This document shows positions 46,881 through 58,777 of a stretch of 64,000 nt of DNA, piece by piece. Below the pieces are notes generated by a model. It saw only the letters and a list, made by a program, of their open reading frames with translations. It made no database searches and was not told the origin of the DNA. This DNA is from Toxorhynchites rutilus septentrionalis (taxonomy: Eukaryota; Arthropoda; Insecta; Diptera; Culicidae). Where the stretch lies: the NCBI RefSeq assembly GCF_029784135.1, contig NC_073744.1, positions 64,988,593-65,052,592 on the forward strand. The letters run 5' to 3'. The number at the start of each line of letters is the position of its first letter. Within the stretch, counting starts at the first letter, position 1. Made by a program: the position numbers and the translations under genes.

Positions 46881-46970
46881 ACTACTTCTCTCTCTTCATC
46901 CCATCCTCCAGTAGTCAAATACAAGCTATGGGATATGGTTAACCGAAGAGATACTTAAGTAAAAAAAAAA
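46881..46970 (+). repeat. Diverged fragment of a BEL/Pao-type LTR
   Basis: CTACTTCTCTCTCTTCATCC ... GGTTAACCGAAGAGATACTT then AAGTAAAA matches, in reverse complement, the LTR segment near 27040-27115. A gap and several substitutions separate them. It is a truncated relic of a related LTR. Confidence 0.8.
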
Positions 46971-47140
46971 TCAAAAAAAAAAATAGTTCAAAGCCGTGTT
47001 TTTTTAATTTTTTTAAATTTACTAAACTTCGATTTCAAATATCCCAACACGGATGAATGATCATTCTACTTCATTGTTCCTTCGAATAGTTGAGATATTA
47101 AAAAATCACTGAAAGTTGACCACAAAAAAAAGGATGCGGG

Positions 47141-48421
47141 ATGGATGGAATACCTCGCATACTGCTCAAAAACTGCTCCACAGAGTTAGCGGCTCCGATC
47201 ACACATTTATTCAACCAGTCACATCGCCAAATGACCTTTCCGGATGCCTGGAAAGCTGCTTACATCGTTCCCATCCACAAATCTGGTACCTGCAAGATGG
47301 TGGAACATTACCGTGGTGTTACAGTACTATGCTGCATTGGCAAAGTATTCGAAAGACTGGTGCACAATGTTTTGTATAGCGTGATGTCCCCCTTTATTTT
47401 TGAAGGCCAGCACGGATTCATGAGGCGTCGATCTACAACATCGAATCTCATGTGCTACGTTACTGCCTTGTCTCGCGAAGTAGAAGAGAGACGACAAGTT
47501 GACGCAGTATATGTTGATTTCGCGAAAGCATTCGACACGGTTCCGCATGTCCTTCTCATCGAGAAGTTGAAACACATGGGATTTCCGGATACGAATTGGA
47601 TTTCCTCGTACTTGTGTGACATGTGTGACATCGATTCGTCTGCAGATTGCGATGCGCTCCAGGCAGATATCATCACAATGTTGGCATGGTGTAGCGACAA
47701 TGGGATGCGTGTGAACAGTAATAAATGCAAAGTCATTTCCTTCGTCCGGTGTCAGAGCCCTGTCAGTCATCAATACTTGATGGAAACGGAAGTATTGGAA
47801 CGTGTATCGTCCATTTACGACCTTGGAGTCACAACCGACTCCAAACTCAGATTCGGAAAGCACGTGGCCGCTACGACCGCGAATGCTTTCTCCGTACTAG
47901 CCTTCATACGACGCCACGCAGCGGAGTTTACATATATACACGCACTGAAAACACTTTATTGTTCGCTAGTTCGTAGCACGCTGGAGTATGCTGCGCCTGT
48001 TTGGTCCCCTTACCACACTGCTCCTGTTATATCTATCGAGCGGGTTCAGAAAAAATTTTTGCGCTTCGCTCTAAGGCTACTTCCTTGGAACGATGTTACC
48101 AACCTTCCTCCGTACCCGGACAGATGCCAGCTTATAGGTCTGGAAACACTATCAGCTAGACGAGTCACGATTCAGCGATTATTTATATTCGATATTCTCA
48201 GAGGATCTATGGACTGTGCTGAATTGCTCGCACAGATCCCGTTCTACATTCCTCCTAGACGGTTTCGGAACTCCCCACTATTAGCAGTGCCATACCATAG
48301 AACGAACTATGGCTATAACAACCGGTTCGATTCCTGCCTTCGCCAGTTCAATTTTATTTGTCACGAGTACGATTTTAATCTGACGAAAAACGAAAAAAAT
48401 AGAATAAGAAGTTTACCATAG
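47141..48421 (+). pseudogene. Jockey-superfamily LINE reverse transcriptase, 5'-truncated with in-frame loss of the active site
   Basis: The 426-codon frame starts inside the RT fingers (DGIPRILLKNC), continues through AAYIVPIHKSG, GQHGFMRRRST and motif A (DAVYVDFAKAFDTVPH), then passes from SSYLCDMC directly to DALQADIITMLAWCSDN. The usual PQGS block and the YADD catalytic block are missing, roughly 90-100 residues, without losing the frame. The C-terminal thumb and tail (KYLGV-equivalent IYDLGVTTD, RTNYGYNNRFDSCLRQFN) are typical of Jockey-like elements without RNase H. A short 3' UTR and A-rich tail follow (~48422-48490). Endonuclease and ORF1 are absent. It cannot reverse-transcribe. Confidence 0.9.
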
Positions 48422-48769
48422 TTATACGATAATTACAGTGCGACTTGTGGAAGACGGTGTGAATAAAATAAAAAAAAAATGAAAAAAAAATTCATTTTTC
48501 ATCCTGGAAAACCGCTCAAATTTCGGATGAATAAATTGATGATTTTGAAGTTATTCAAAATTTAGTGCTAATTTTCATTGCTTTTGTGCACATTTTCTCA
48601 CAAAGCCTTATTAGTTTCATATTACTTGTTCTTCAGTTTCTCTGTACGAATGACAGTTTCCGGACTATAGATTTACGAGTTCAACACTCACCAAAGAAAC
48701 GACTGCTTCTATAAGTTTCTCTACATTAAGTGTATATGTTGATGGATTTTCGGGAATCTATATATATTG

Positions 48770-49433
48770 TGTTGGGGATAAAGAAATGTCGTATATTGTG
48801 AATATATGGCAACACTTAAACATATCTTGTGAGGTACTTATCGCATCGGGTCATACTATACGGCTATTTAAAGACGACAATCTGTGCTACAAGTGTCGTT
48901 TTGACAATGCTGTGATTGCCCAAGCAAGAAATTCGCCATATTTTACATCTTTACTACCTGCGAGGTAAAACTGCAACGAAGGCGGCCAAAAAAAATCGCG
49001 TAGTTTATGGGCCCGATAACGATTCCCACAGCACAGCGTTGGTTTGATCGATTTCGTTCTGGTGTAGTGGCTGTCGAAGATACACCCCGTACTGGTAGGC
49101 CAATCGTCGTGGAAACCGATAAAATCGTTGAAATCATCCAAGTAGACCGGCATGTGAGCACTCGCTCGATTGGCCAGGAACTGGCTATATACCATAAAAC
49201 CTTTTGGAACTATTTGCAGAAGATTGGATTCCAAAAAAAGCTGGATGTATGGGTGCCACACGAGTTGACGCAAAAAAATCTTTTAGACCGAATCAACGCC
49301 TGCGATGCACTGCTGAAACGGGACGAACTCGACCCATTTTTGAAGAAGATGGTGACTGGTGATTAAAAGTGGATCACGTACGACAACCTAAAGCGAAAAA
49401 AGTCGTGGTCGAAGCGCGGTGAGCCGGCACATA
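48770..49433 (+). mobile_element. mariner of a second family, 3'-truncated
   Basis: Starts near a GTTGGGGATAAAGAAATGTC terminus. The coding text begins in frame around 48920 (QEIRHILHLYYLRGK), shifts near 49015, then runs PTAQRWFDRFRSG, GRPIVVETDKI, WVPHELTQKNLLDRINACD and MVTGD followed by a TAA stop. Readable homology continues to RGEPAHT at ~49433, where it abuts a foldback arm. The second and third catalytic Asp and the 3' TIR are gone. It is distinct from the 2.3/38-kb mariner (WVPHEL rather than WVPHTL). Confidence 0.85.
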
Positions 49434-50137
49434 CTTCTGCATAACTCGAAACTAATCAAGCAAATAGAGCCTAATTGGGGATGTGATGGTTTTTGGGTAC
49501 GAGAAATATTTCTATGATGGTATGACACCCCTTCCTCCTCTGAAAAGGAGAGGGGGTCCCATAAAAATAGTGCACATATTTCAACCAAACATGACAATTG
49601 CAAATTTTCGGAAAACTCTGAAGAAAAATGGGGAAATTCGGAAAATTCAATTCGCATGTGTTCTACCATTACATATTGACAAGCGTTGTTAGTCCGTTTG
49701 ATGTTTGCGGTAACGAAATTGATCTTCGTTCGAAAGTCGAAATGGATTTTAATATGATAAAACGCACTCCTATATCGTCTTCTATGTATATAAATAAAAA
49801 TAGATCGCCGAATGTGTTGATAAGAGCAAAACTCGAGAAAGGAATTGTCCGATTTAGGGCTGTCTTTATGCTATCATATTTTCTGTATCAAACATTTATT
49901 CCATGTAACGGACAAATCTTGAACGAGAATTGTGTCTGAAAATAATCTGATATTATAATGACATGTTTTGGAAGAAGTACATAAATTTTATAGTAAAAAT
50001 AATTTTAAAGGGTAGATTAGAAGATCAAGCAATGAACAGTTCTGCGATTGGACTCATGAACGTGGGTTTAGTAAGAAAACGTGAATGTGATAACGAAAAA
50101 TAAATTTTGGGCGGGACGAAGTTTGCCGGATCAGCTA
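49434..50137. mobile_element. Foldback-type element, copy 2, right arm with terminus
   Basis: Contains one inverted array unit (CTGCATAACTCG..., GAGAGGGGGTCCC), then ~500 bp that is the reverse complement of the left terminus at 24355 (GACAAATCTTGAACGAGAAT, GCAATGAACAGTTCTGCGAT, GGGCGGGACGAAGTTTGCCG), ending ATCAGCTA at 50137. It lacks the solo LTR and a ~27-bp segment present in copies 1 and 3. The left arm is missing; the junction with the mariner at 49433/49434 is abrupt. Confidence 0.85.
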
Positions 50138-50139
50138 AT

Positions 50140-50845
50140 AATATATAGATTTTCATTTTTTTTGACCTAGGACTACGTCTTTCATTGAGGGTGCCAAATT
50201 AGAAAACAGGTCACGTTTTTATGAAATAAAATACGTTAATTTTATAACTATTTTTGCTGCGAACGGATTTTGACGATTTGTTTACCAACTGAATCGGAAA
50301 CTCCTTAGATTATGCTATACATTACAATCTCAGAGTCTGGAAAGGGTTGAAATTGGTGAATTGGTGAAGCATTTCCATTTTCTCATACATTTGGGTGCTT
50401 TCCTAACTGTGCTGTCAATAATGGGCAACTTATGCAGCCGCCAGAGTAGAAACAAAGAAGGGCATAACGAAAAGACAATATTTGCGACGTAAATTCAACC
50501 CTTTCACAGTAAGTACGCTGTCGTTAGCATATCAATATTACATCTCCTCTAAGTTGTGTCATCATCATTTCCCCTCGAGCTGTGGACGAAAGCAAATATT
50601 TCACTCGCTGTGCATCTGGCATTAGAATCAACACATCGTGCCGAGCCATGGCAAAGATGGCGAAATCATAATGTGTTTCGCCACTTAGGGAAAAATGAAG
50701 CTGGGCCATCATCGTCGGCTAACAAGGAAAATGTTTGTTCTGCTACGAGGTTTGTATCGCGACTTTTGGATTTACGCTGAAATATCAATTTTTGTAAAAT
50801 TTTTAAAGAAAATACGAAAATGGGAGGGTCTTCGTAGTCTAACTG
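50140..50845. other. Unassigned stretch containing a dispersed-repeat copy
   Basis: 50165-50240 is the inverted copy of the 12695-12790 repeat. 50380-50440 resembles ~7020-7080. No gene recognised. Confidence 0.5.
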
Positions 50846-50853
50846 GTTGCGTG

Positions 50854-51145
50854 CAGTGTTGCCACATTTTTATCTGTACCAGAGGGGCTTAAAACCTTTC
50901 TCATCTGTACTTTTTCTTCCAAAAATCTGTACCGAAAAAGCTGCATTGTAGAGAAAAATCTATTTCATTAGCATGAAAAAAATACCCATTTATCTGCTAC
51001 ACATACTACATTCACATTTGCAAATCACTCGTGTGTTTGATGATGCTAATACATAGTTTTTGCTGTAAATCAGGTGAATCAATCAAAAATAACCAAAAAT
51101 AACGAAAAAACCTTTCCAGATAAATCTGTACGTGTGGCAACACTG
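50854..51145. mobile_element. hAT MITE, 292 bp, perfect 12-bp TIRs and 8-bp duplication
   Basis: TIRs CAGTGTTGCCAC and GTGGCAACACTG are exact complements. The target duplication GTTGCGTG is perfect (50846-50853, 51146-51153). Internal sequence is AT-rich with repeated AATCTGTAC/ATCTGTACC words near both ends and no coding capacity. The intact duplication suggests a fairly recent insertion driven by an external hAT transposase. Confidence 0.95.
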
Positions 51146-51153
51146 GTTGCGTG

Positions 51154-53330
51154 TCCGCTACGAAGCGAAATATCGTGAGCTTAAAACTCAATCGACCATC
51201 TTTGTGTCAACTAGCTACTACATCCACGCAACAATCATCGAGTGACGGTGATCCAATCTCCCTCCGTCCACACATGCTCTGCTGCTTGCAACAAGAAACA
51301 TCGGACTGTTTGTATTATTGATAGCACGACAATGGAAGCCTCATATCAACTGGATCAACTCTCTCCGCTGTCCGGCAAAACTGAATAGTGGAACAGAAAA
51401 ACGCACATTCTGTCAAATATATACCGGGAATTTGTGTTTTTTCAAGAAAATGCTTTATTTACCATCTAAATTTATATTATCGCCTCCAAAATAGGCCCCT
51501 TCTGAAGTAATACACTTTTTTTCCAACGAACAATCCAGTCGTCGAAACCCTTTTCATAACTGTATCCAGGAGTTGCATTCAGTTCACGCAGCGAATTCGT
51601 GTTTACGTATTCGATTCGTATAATTTGAGTTTCGGAAATAGGAAAAAGCCACATGGGACCATATCGTCAGTAATTATGCGTTGAATGAACGTGGGATCAG
51701 CATTTGATCGCTTGAGCATGACTTTAGTCAGTCAATTTTCGAAGAATATTGAGATCTTTCGGCACTAGTCGTGCTGCGATTTTTCTTATGTCCAAAACAT
51801 CAATCAAAATATGACGAACAGTCGTGTGAGAGTTATTTACTGACCATTCATGCATTCTTCTTTTTTATCAATATGTGTTGGTTTGATGATCTGGTCGAAC
51901 AAGAAAAAATACGAATGAAGCAAACGCCACTACCCGCGGTCAAAATCGAAAGTGAAAAAAGTTCCCTTTCTAATTCTTCTTTCAAGATTCCCGTCACGAT
52001 ATGGCACGCTTCACCTGACCAGGTTAGTTAGCTAGTCCAGAGGAAAGATGGAAGCATAATGATTAATGTTGCGTGACTAATGGCCGGTAACCACGCAATG
52101 TCGTGTTCCGACAGGAGGAACGTCGGGTTTCGGTCACCGTTGTCTTCGAATGGCTCCCGTTAATGAAGTGATTATTTCCATGTAAGCTCCATCCGCAACA
52201 AACAAGGTTCAGTCGACCGGAGAAGCAACAACAGGTTGGCCAATTTACGAGTTTCGAATCCGATCACGAGCGCGGATGATGGTGATGACAGCTAAATCCT
52301 ACTTTGGTGACGACAAATATTTTATGCATTTCATTTTCAAGGTTACTGTCGTGTTGTTCTTTCTCAACAAAATGTGTTATCGCTAAAAAATGATAAATAC
52401 AGAGTTGAAGAACTGGTTCACTAAAATTCTGGAAGCACTGTTTCTAGTCTTGTTTCAATACGACGCAATTTTGTGACCGCCTAAAGATCAACACGGAGAG
52501 TATAGCAGCATTCTAGTGCACTTCAACAAATAAGGAAAATGTAAGCCTTCATTCTCGCGCTAGAATTGTGCAAACATTCCAAAAGTAATCAAGCGCCGCC
52601 GCATTGATGTGATTACTCTAAAGGTTACGATTCTCGGATTCATGTTCAGACTGCAGTCTGCTCTCGGAATCGTTCGTCACTGAGCGATTATCGCTGCTAG
52701 CGACGTGAACAATGAAAATCGACGGAGGATTCACGAATCCATACGAAGCACGGCCCCGCCGCCGCCGCTGCACCTCTTTAGGCATTTACATATTGGCAGA
52801 CACACTGATAATCACATCCCGGCTGCGCTGTCGTGTGTTGTATTGACAGGGATGCCAGGCGTACAGACGTTGTCAATTCAGCTAATGGTTCATCACGACA
52901 ATCTGCATATCCACATGCATATTGCATAATTTCGTATGTACACAACACTATACACGGAACGCGACAGGACACAACACTTATTGATCTTACAAACGTAAAA
53001 AGAATGTTAAATTTACGGTTTCGGGCTGTTCGATGCTGCCCATCTACGGGACGATGTCCGACAGATTACAAAAAAAAAAGAATAAAAACGGCCATAAAAC
53101 TGTTCCTACAGAAATAACAATACAATGACTTTCAATTCAATTTAGGTAAGTCATCAGCACAAACAAATCTAAAACGCCAACTCCGCCTGCGAATAACGGA
53201 TTTCTGTAGTAGCATGTCAGAAAAAGAACCTGAAACTATTGAGAACCAGAGCAAAGAGTCCAAAGCCCCTAAGGATGATGGTTGTAATATCTCTTATCCA
53301 TGGTTATTGTACAAAGAAAGAAATGGCCAA
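51154..53330. other. Unassigned, more GC-balanced stretch
   Basis: No gene recognised. 52040-52330 and 52600-52960 contain a CCGCCGCCGCCGC tract and mixed composition, unlike TE-derived AT-rich DNA. Possibly unique host sequence. Confidence 0.4.
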
Positions 53331-53334
53331 GAAT

Positions 53335-54260
53335 TTCCCCTGTAAACTTCTGAGGCGTATGGAGGTTTTGGGGTGCAAAGAAAAGAAAATTTTATTTTCT
53401 GCCATATAAATGAAACAACAAATTTCTACATTACTCGTGTACTAATAAAGCAAATAAAACCAAATTAGGTATATGGAGGTTTAGGGTGCAATAAATGTTT
53501 CTATGGTGGTTAGATAGTGGTTAGACTGCCATACAAATGAAACACAAATTTCTACATTACTCGAGAATTAATCTAGCATATGAAACCAAATACCAAGGAG
53601 GTTTTAGGGCGCAATAAATGTTTTTACGGAGGTTAGACACTCCACCCCCCTCTCTAAGAGGGAGCTGCCATACATACGGAACACAAATTTCTGCATTACT
53701 CGAGAATTAATCAAGCAAATAAAACCAATTTAGGCAGATTTTAGGGGGCACGAATCGTTTCTATGGTGAATCGACACTTCTCGTCCCTCTCCAAGGGGGC
53801 TGTCATACAAATGACACACAAGTTTATGCATAACTCGAAAACCAATCAATCAAATGGAGCCAAATTTGGCATGTGAAAGTTTTTGAATATGAGAAAAGTT
53901 TCTATGATGGTATGACACCCCTCTCTCCTTTGAAATGGAGAGGGGGTCCCGTAAAAATAATACGCATATTTCAACCAAACATTATCTAATCAAACATGAC
54001 AATTGAATTTTTCTTAATGTAATAAAACGCCTATACTCCGCCTAACTCCTATATCTTCTTCTATGTATATAAATAAAAATTGATCACCGAATATGTTGAT
54101 AAGAGCAAAACTCTAGAAACGAATTGTCCGATTTAGAGCTGTCTTTATTCTATCATTCTATCTTATTTATATCAAACATTTATTCCATATAACGGTTATG
54201 TTATTTGCAAGTGGTTGAAAAATCTTGAACGAGAATTGTGTCTGAAAACCTTTTTCAGAT
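53335..54260. mobile_element. Foldback-type element, copy 3, right arm
   Basis: Five or so degenerate inverted units (TTCTACATTACTCG..., GGAGGTTTTAGGG, ACAATAAATGTTTCTATGGT-like words), then the GGAGAGGGGGTCCC junction (~53938) and terminal sequence with CAAGTGGTTGAAAAATCTTG, shared with copy 1. It stops at ~54258 before the conserved terminus. Confidence 0.8.
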
Positions 54261-56034
54261 GAACATTTCTTACCGTTTTTTTTCGGAAAACGTCCACAAC
54301 ACGAAATATTCTTTCCAATATCGCTAAGTTTTGTATTGTCTTCAAATGATTTTCAACGTTTTCGACACCTAAACATACTTTTTTACCATTATGATGTATT
54401 TCGAAATGTTTTTTGAAGTTAAAAGCAAATTCTTAAAATCTCATGAACATCACGGTGTAACACGACAAACATATTAATAGGGCCTATATACTATAAAAAA
54501 GACAATAAATAAGAAATATTCTTTTTAATATCTCGAGAATGGATACATTTAGAAGAAGATTGATAATAAGCTTTTTTGTTTTAAATCACATCAGGATTCA
54601 TAATTTGTGGCTAAAATTGATTGTTAACATACAAAAATTTCATAAAAATTAGGCATATATAGACATGTTTTCAGACATCAAAACAATATTTATAGACTCT
54701 AAACGTATTAATTCACTCCTAGCCGATACTTTATGAGTTGAAATAGTAATAAAACAATTGCTATTGAAACAAGTGAGAAAAATAACTATTTTACAAAATA
54801 GCACCGCGAATGACCAGAGCCGAATTCTATCATGCGACATATCGAGCTTTGTGGTTTGTTAAAACAAGATCATAGGTGACCATTTCAAGGGTTTTTGGCC
54901 ATATCCTATCGTTTAATCTTTATATTCAGATCAACAATACAGCTTTAATCAGTAGTCCAAAAAGCACAAAAGTCATAAGTTATCTGACTGCTATACAAGG
55001 TCCAATCATCAGCGAATGATTGAATCCCCAAAACAAAAAGGGGCAATAAATCAAAGGGACAAATGTCCGAATAGCTAAATTGCAAATTTCAATTTTTTTT
55101 TTATCACGAAAAGTACTTATCCATTGTCGCGCATTTAAACCGCTTCTCTCCGAACAGTGTCGTAAAAAAAAAAGTCATTTGTCGCGCGAAACAAGAACTA
55201 CCTGAATGGTCTCCGGATCACCTACAGATCAGGTTATGGAAAGGCATAACCACACCTTTAAGTGGAATAAATAAGTTTTTTTTTGTATCCTTAAACCCTT
55301 GAATTATCTTTCAAATGATCGTAGGGAAAGAAATCAATGTTTTCTTATGCATTCTTGTGCATATCACACTAGAAAATCATTAAAAACATAGATTGTTCAA
55401 TTTCACCCCGAAGCTACGCTTTGAAATTTTTCTCTTAAAATTTTCCAAATTAACCCTTAGGAATTTTTTTAAACAGAATTTTCCATGATGTTTTGTGGCC
55501 TTAGCACCAGTACTGGTTTTTAAACATAATTGGGTATAAATTTAACAAACAAATTCGGTAATATTCGCATTTTTCAGAAAATTAGCTCCTGACGTACGGT
55601 ACCTTTCGTGAACGATTTGACCATTTCTACCATGGCAGCTAACGGCCAAATTGTATGCAAACATGATGTTTGTTGCTCTTTCTCCACAGCGCAGTCAGCG
55701 AGTAAAATCCAAAAGACATGCCACATTATTCGTTAAACTGTTTACTTGTTATACTATCTTCACTGTTTGCTTTATAACCTAAAAAAATTTCTATCAAATG
55801 GTGTGCAGTAAGACATCTGTCGCAATAACGATTGCGTAATATGCATTTGAAATCTCTTAATTTTTCGTTACTTTTCGTAGAAATCAAAGACGTAGTCCTA
55901 CGTCAAAATTTTAAAAAAGTTAAAAAATACATATTTTGGATATTGAGAATTAAAGTGTTTTTTCGTAAATAAAAAAGAGTACTATTTTTTCACGTTTAAA
56001 CATCAATACTCTATAGCTCTTTCTAAGACACGAT
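54261..56034. other. Unassigned AT-rich stretch
   Basis: No gene. Contains the GACGTAGTCCTACGTCAAA core at ~55888 preceded by TTTTCGTAGAAATCAAA, as at ~44890. Confidence 0.5.
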
Positions 56035-56265
56035 TTCGATACGACTCATAGTTCTTGAGATATAAATTGTCAAAGATTTCTCTTACTACAATCGATACGA
56101 CGCCCTATTGATAAGTTACTCCTATTGAGTCAAAATACAGTATTGCTGTGGAAAACTCATATTTCCTCCAACCCAAACGGAATACAAACATTCATTCGAA
56201 CCACAAATATTCATGTTTTGTCATTTGTAGATTTCATCTGGAATTGCTATACTCTCAAGCGTCAT
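56035..56265 (+). repeat. Dispersed repeat, copy 1 of a direct pair
   Basis: TACGACTCATAGTTCTTGAG, ATATTTCCTCCAACCCAAAC and GGAATACAAA are shared in the same order and orientation with 59260-59480. Non-coding. Confidence 0.75.
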
Positions 56266-57557
56266 TCAGTGTGTTCTTTGTGGAATTTCGCTGGTTCAGG
56301 TAAATCACGGAGAGCAACTACGAAGTGTACAGTCTACCCAAGCTCAAGCTCAGTACAAAAAAAAAATCAAAAATCCCTACGTCAATAATAATCGGAATAA
56401 GCATTGTATCAAATGATGGATGTTCAAAAACCGAGTGACGAGTTTTTTTCTCACATTTATAAAGACAGTTTTCGTGCCATGTGAAAACAAAAACACAACG
56501 CCGGCAACCCTGGCCGAGAAAAGAGCTGCAGATGATGAGAGACAAACAGAGCAAGCGGAGAGTCTCGGAACTCGGTCATTAAAGCGTGGTGAGGATGCGT
56601 CAGCGCGAACGAGACAAACGGAGAGATTGATTTGATAATCAATGTTTTTTAATCAACGCGCATTTGACTGGCGTATGCGATTGACGTAATTGACAGCGAG
56701 TAACGCTATTATTGCTTGTTTGTTTGTTTTTTTTTTTTTTGCTCTGCGAATCTCAACGCATTTGCGGGTATCGGGATTTGCACACTAAATATGCGCATAC
56801 GGATGTACAACGATTTTTGTTACATGTTGAATTTGTAGAGATCGCAACATGAGATTTATGTGATTTGAATGTAAGAGGTCAGTAGTTATCGTTATGCTTG
56901 AAGAAAACTAGGACTTTATTTGAGATCTTATCCAAGATCTATCGTCTCCTGGACCACCTCCATTCTAATGGTACACTAATTTCTACCAAGATCGACTATA
57001 ACACATCATTCAATAAATCTTCAGGATAATATATAGATGGCTTCACTATTGCATCTAATTGTTGTTAGGAAATATTAACGTGTAATTGGCACTCAACAAT
57101 GAATGTATGAGAAAAAGGTGACTTTCGATTTTTCGAACGGAACTTCCTGCAAAATGTTGATTCCCGCGAAAAAATACACTAAACATAATTCCAGCTCAAA
57201 CGGACTTTATTTACTAGCATCGCAAAGACGTCAAAGTTTGAGTTTTTTTGAAAATCGTAAAATCAACCAAGAAAGGGAGGAGTACGTAAAATCTGATGCT
57301 TTATAAACATGTTTGACGAGGGACTACGTATAACCGTAATATATGGGTGGTAAAATGAAAACCTAAACACAGAACATGCAGGAAAAAATGAAAGATTTCG
57401 AATGCTTATAACTCGAACATTTCCTAATAGATCGAAAAGATATTTGCATCAACTGATAGGAAATATTTCTACGCATCTGTCACAATTATTAAAATGTAAT
57501 TTTTCATGAGATAAACAAGTGAATTCGGAATAGATAGATAATAAACGAAAAATATAG
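56266..57557. other. Unassigned stretch
   Basis: No gene. GTTTGTTTG followed by a T14-type run at ~56717-56740. No TE ends identified. Confidence 0.45.
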
Positions 57558-57560
57558 TAA

Positions 57561-58774
57561 GGCGTCGTGCACAAATTACGTACCGCTAAAAATACGATTT
57601 TTGGACACCATATCCTCCCCCCCCCTTTGTAACAAACATAAACATAACATAAAAACATAAAAAACATAAAACATAAAAAAATAGATATCTGCCCAGGTCG
57701 GAATCAAATGTTCTTACGGAAGTTTCTTATATGCAAGTAGTGACATCGGTAGAACTTTCGACAATTTCATAGAATTTGGAACAAACATAGACGAAACTAT
57801 TAATGCTGGCATCAATTGGGATTGGTGCTTTCTACCCATCTGGCGTTGAGCTGAGAGGAACATGGACTGATATAAATTGCTGTTGATTTATACAAAGGAA
57901 ACTATTCCATGGTTCAATGCAACAGTTCCTATTAAACTGCTTCAGCATGTTTAATGTTCCCTAGCATCCTGCGATAACAGACGGAATAAGCTTTTGTTTA
58001 GCTGCCATGACAAAATCAAGATCTGTGTTTTTGGTCTGAAAAAATCTTTTTATTTCAGCTTTTTCTAGAAAAAAAAAATACGTGTTGAAATTTGCATTAG
58101 GTTTATAAGTCAAATTTTTAAGCATAATTTAGGATTGGCACAGTCATTATTTATTAGACGGTGTTGATGGTATCCAGTATCCGGTGATGGTATGAGTGCA
58201 CTTTTGGAATTTACATTCTATGTGCTTTAGTAAGAAAAAAGATGTTATTTATTTATTATAACGCTATACGAATAAAATAGTGCCCCCGTGGCCGAGTGGT
58301 TAGCGTCCCACATTATCATTCTTCGTCAAAGAAATTACTTCCGACTTGCACTGTGGTCACGTTCCACTGGGAACGTTAATGCCATCCAAGATATGAATAA
58401 AATAGGTCATATGGGAAAAAATATTGTTAACTTCAAGCCATTATTGCAACGTTATTTAAAAAAACCCATAAACTCTGTATGAAACCCAAAAAAAAATTAA
58501 TCTATATCTACAGATTCTTGGTTTGAAAAAGTCTAAAACATCTGTAGAAATACAGATTATTATGTAGATATCATCTAGGCTGAGGAAGCACACCTCATTC
58601 GGTCCCAGAATCGAAACTAGCATATAGAGCATATGATTTTATTTAGGAATAATAATGGAATTTTGTTACGTAACGATGACGGCTAGCCCCCCTCCCCCAT
58701 ATGTCACATTAAGTAACGCAACCTCGACCCTCCTCCCCACCCCAACTTGCGTTACGTAATTTGTGCACGACGCC
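57561..58774. mobile_element. PIF/Harbinger-type MITE (~1.2 kb) with TAA duplication
   Basis: Ends are GGCGTCGTGCACAAATTACG at 57561 and CGTAATTTGTGCACGACGCC at 58774, flanked by TAA (57558-57560, 58775-58777). Three-bp TWA duplications are typical of PIF/Harbinger. C-rich tracts lie inside both ends (CCTCCCCCCCC; CCTCCTCCCCACCCC), and a CATAAAA-type tract lies near 57640. No transposase. A SINE lies inside at ~58280. Confidence 0.85.
58280..58497 (+). mobile_element. tRNA-derived SINE, lacking a clear B box
   Basis: The head GCCCCCGTGGCCGAGTGGTT then AGCGTC is a tRNA-Ser/Leu-like 5' half with a pol III A box (TGGCCGAGTGG). It passes to CGTCAAAGAAATTACTTCCG and ACTTGCACTGTGGTCACG, sequence I associate with mosquito SINE bodies. 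The expected GGTTCGATTCC-type B box is absent. It ends in an A-rich run (~58484-58497). It is not a functional tRNA gene. Confidence 0.65.
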
Positions 58775-58777
58775 TAA

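Noticed and set aside
58282..58310. tRNA-Ser/Leu gene start
   Set aside because: Only the A-box half is present; no anticodon arm, B box or acceptor closure. It fits a SINE head.
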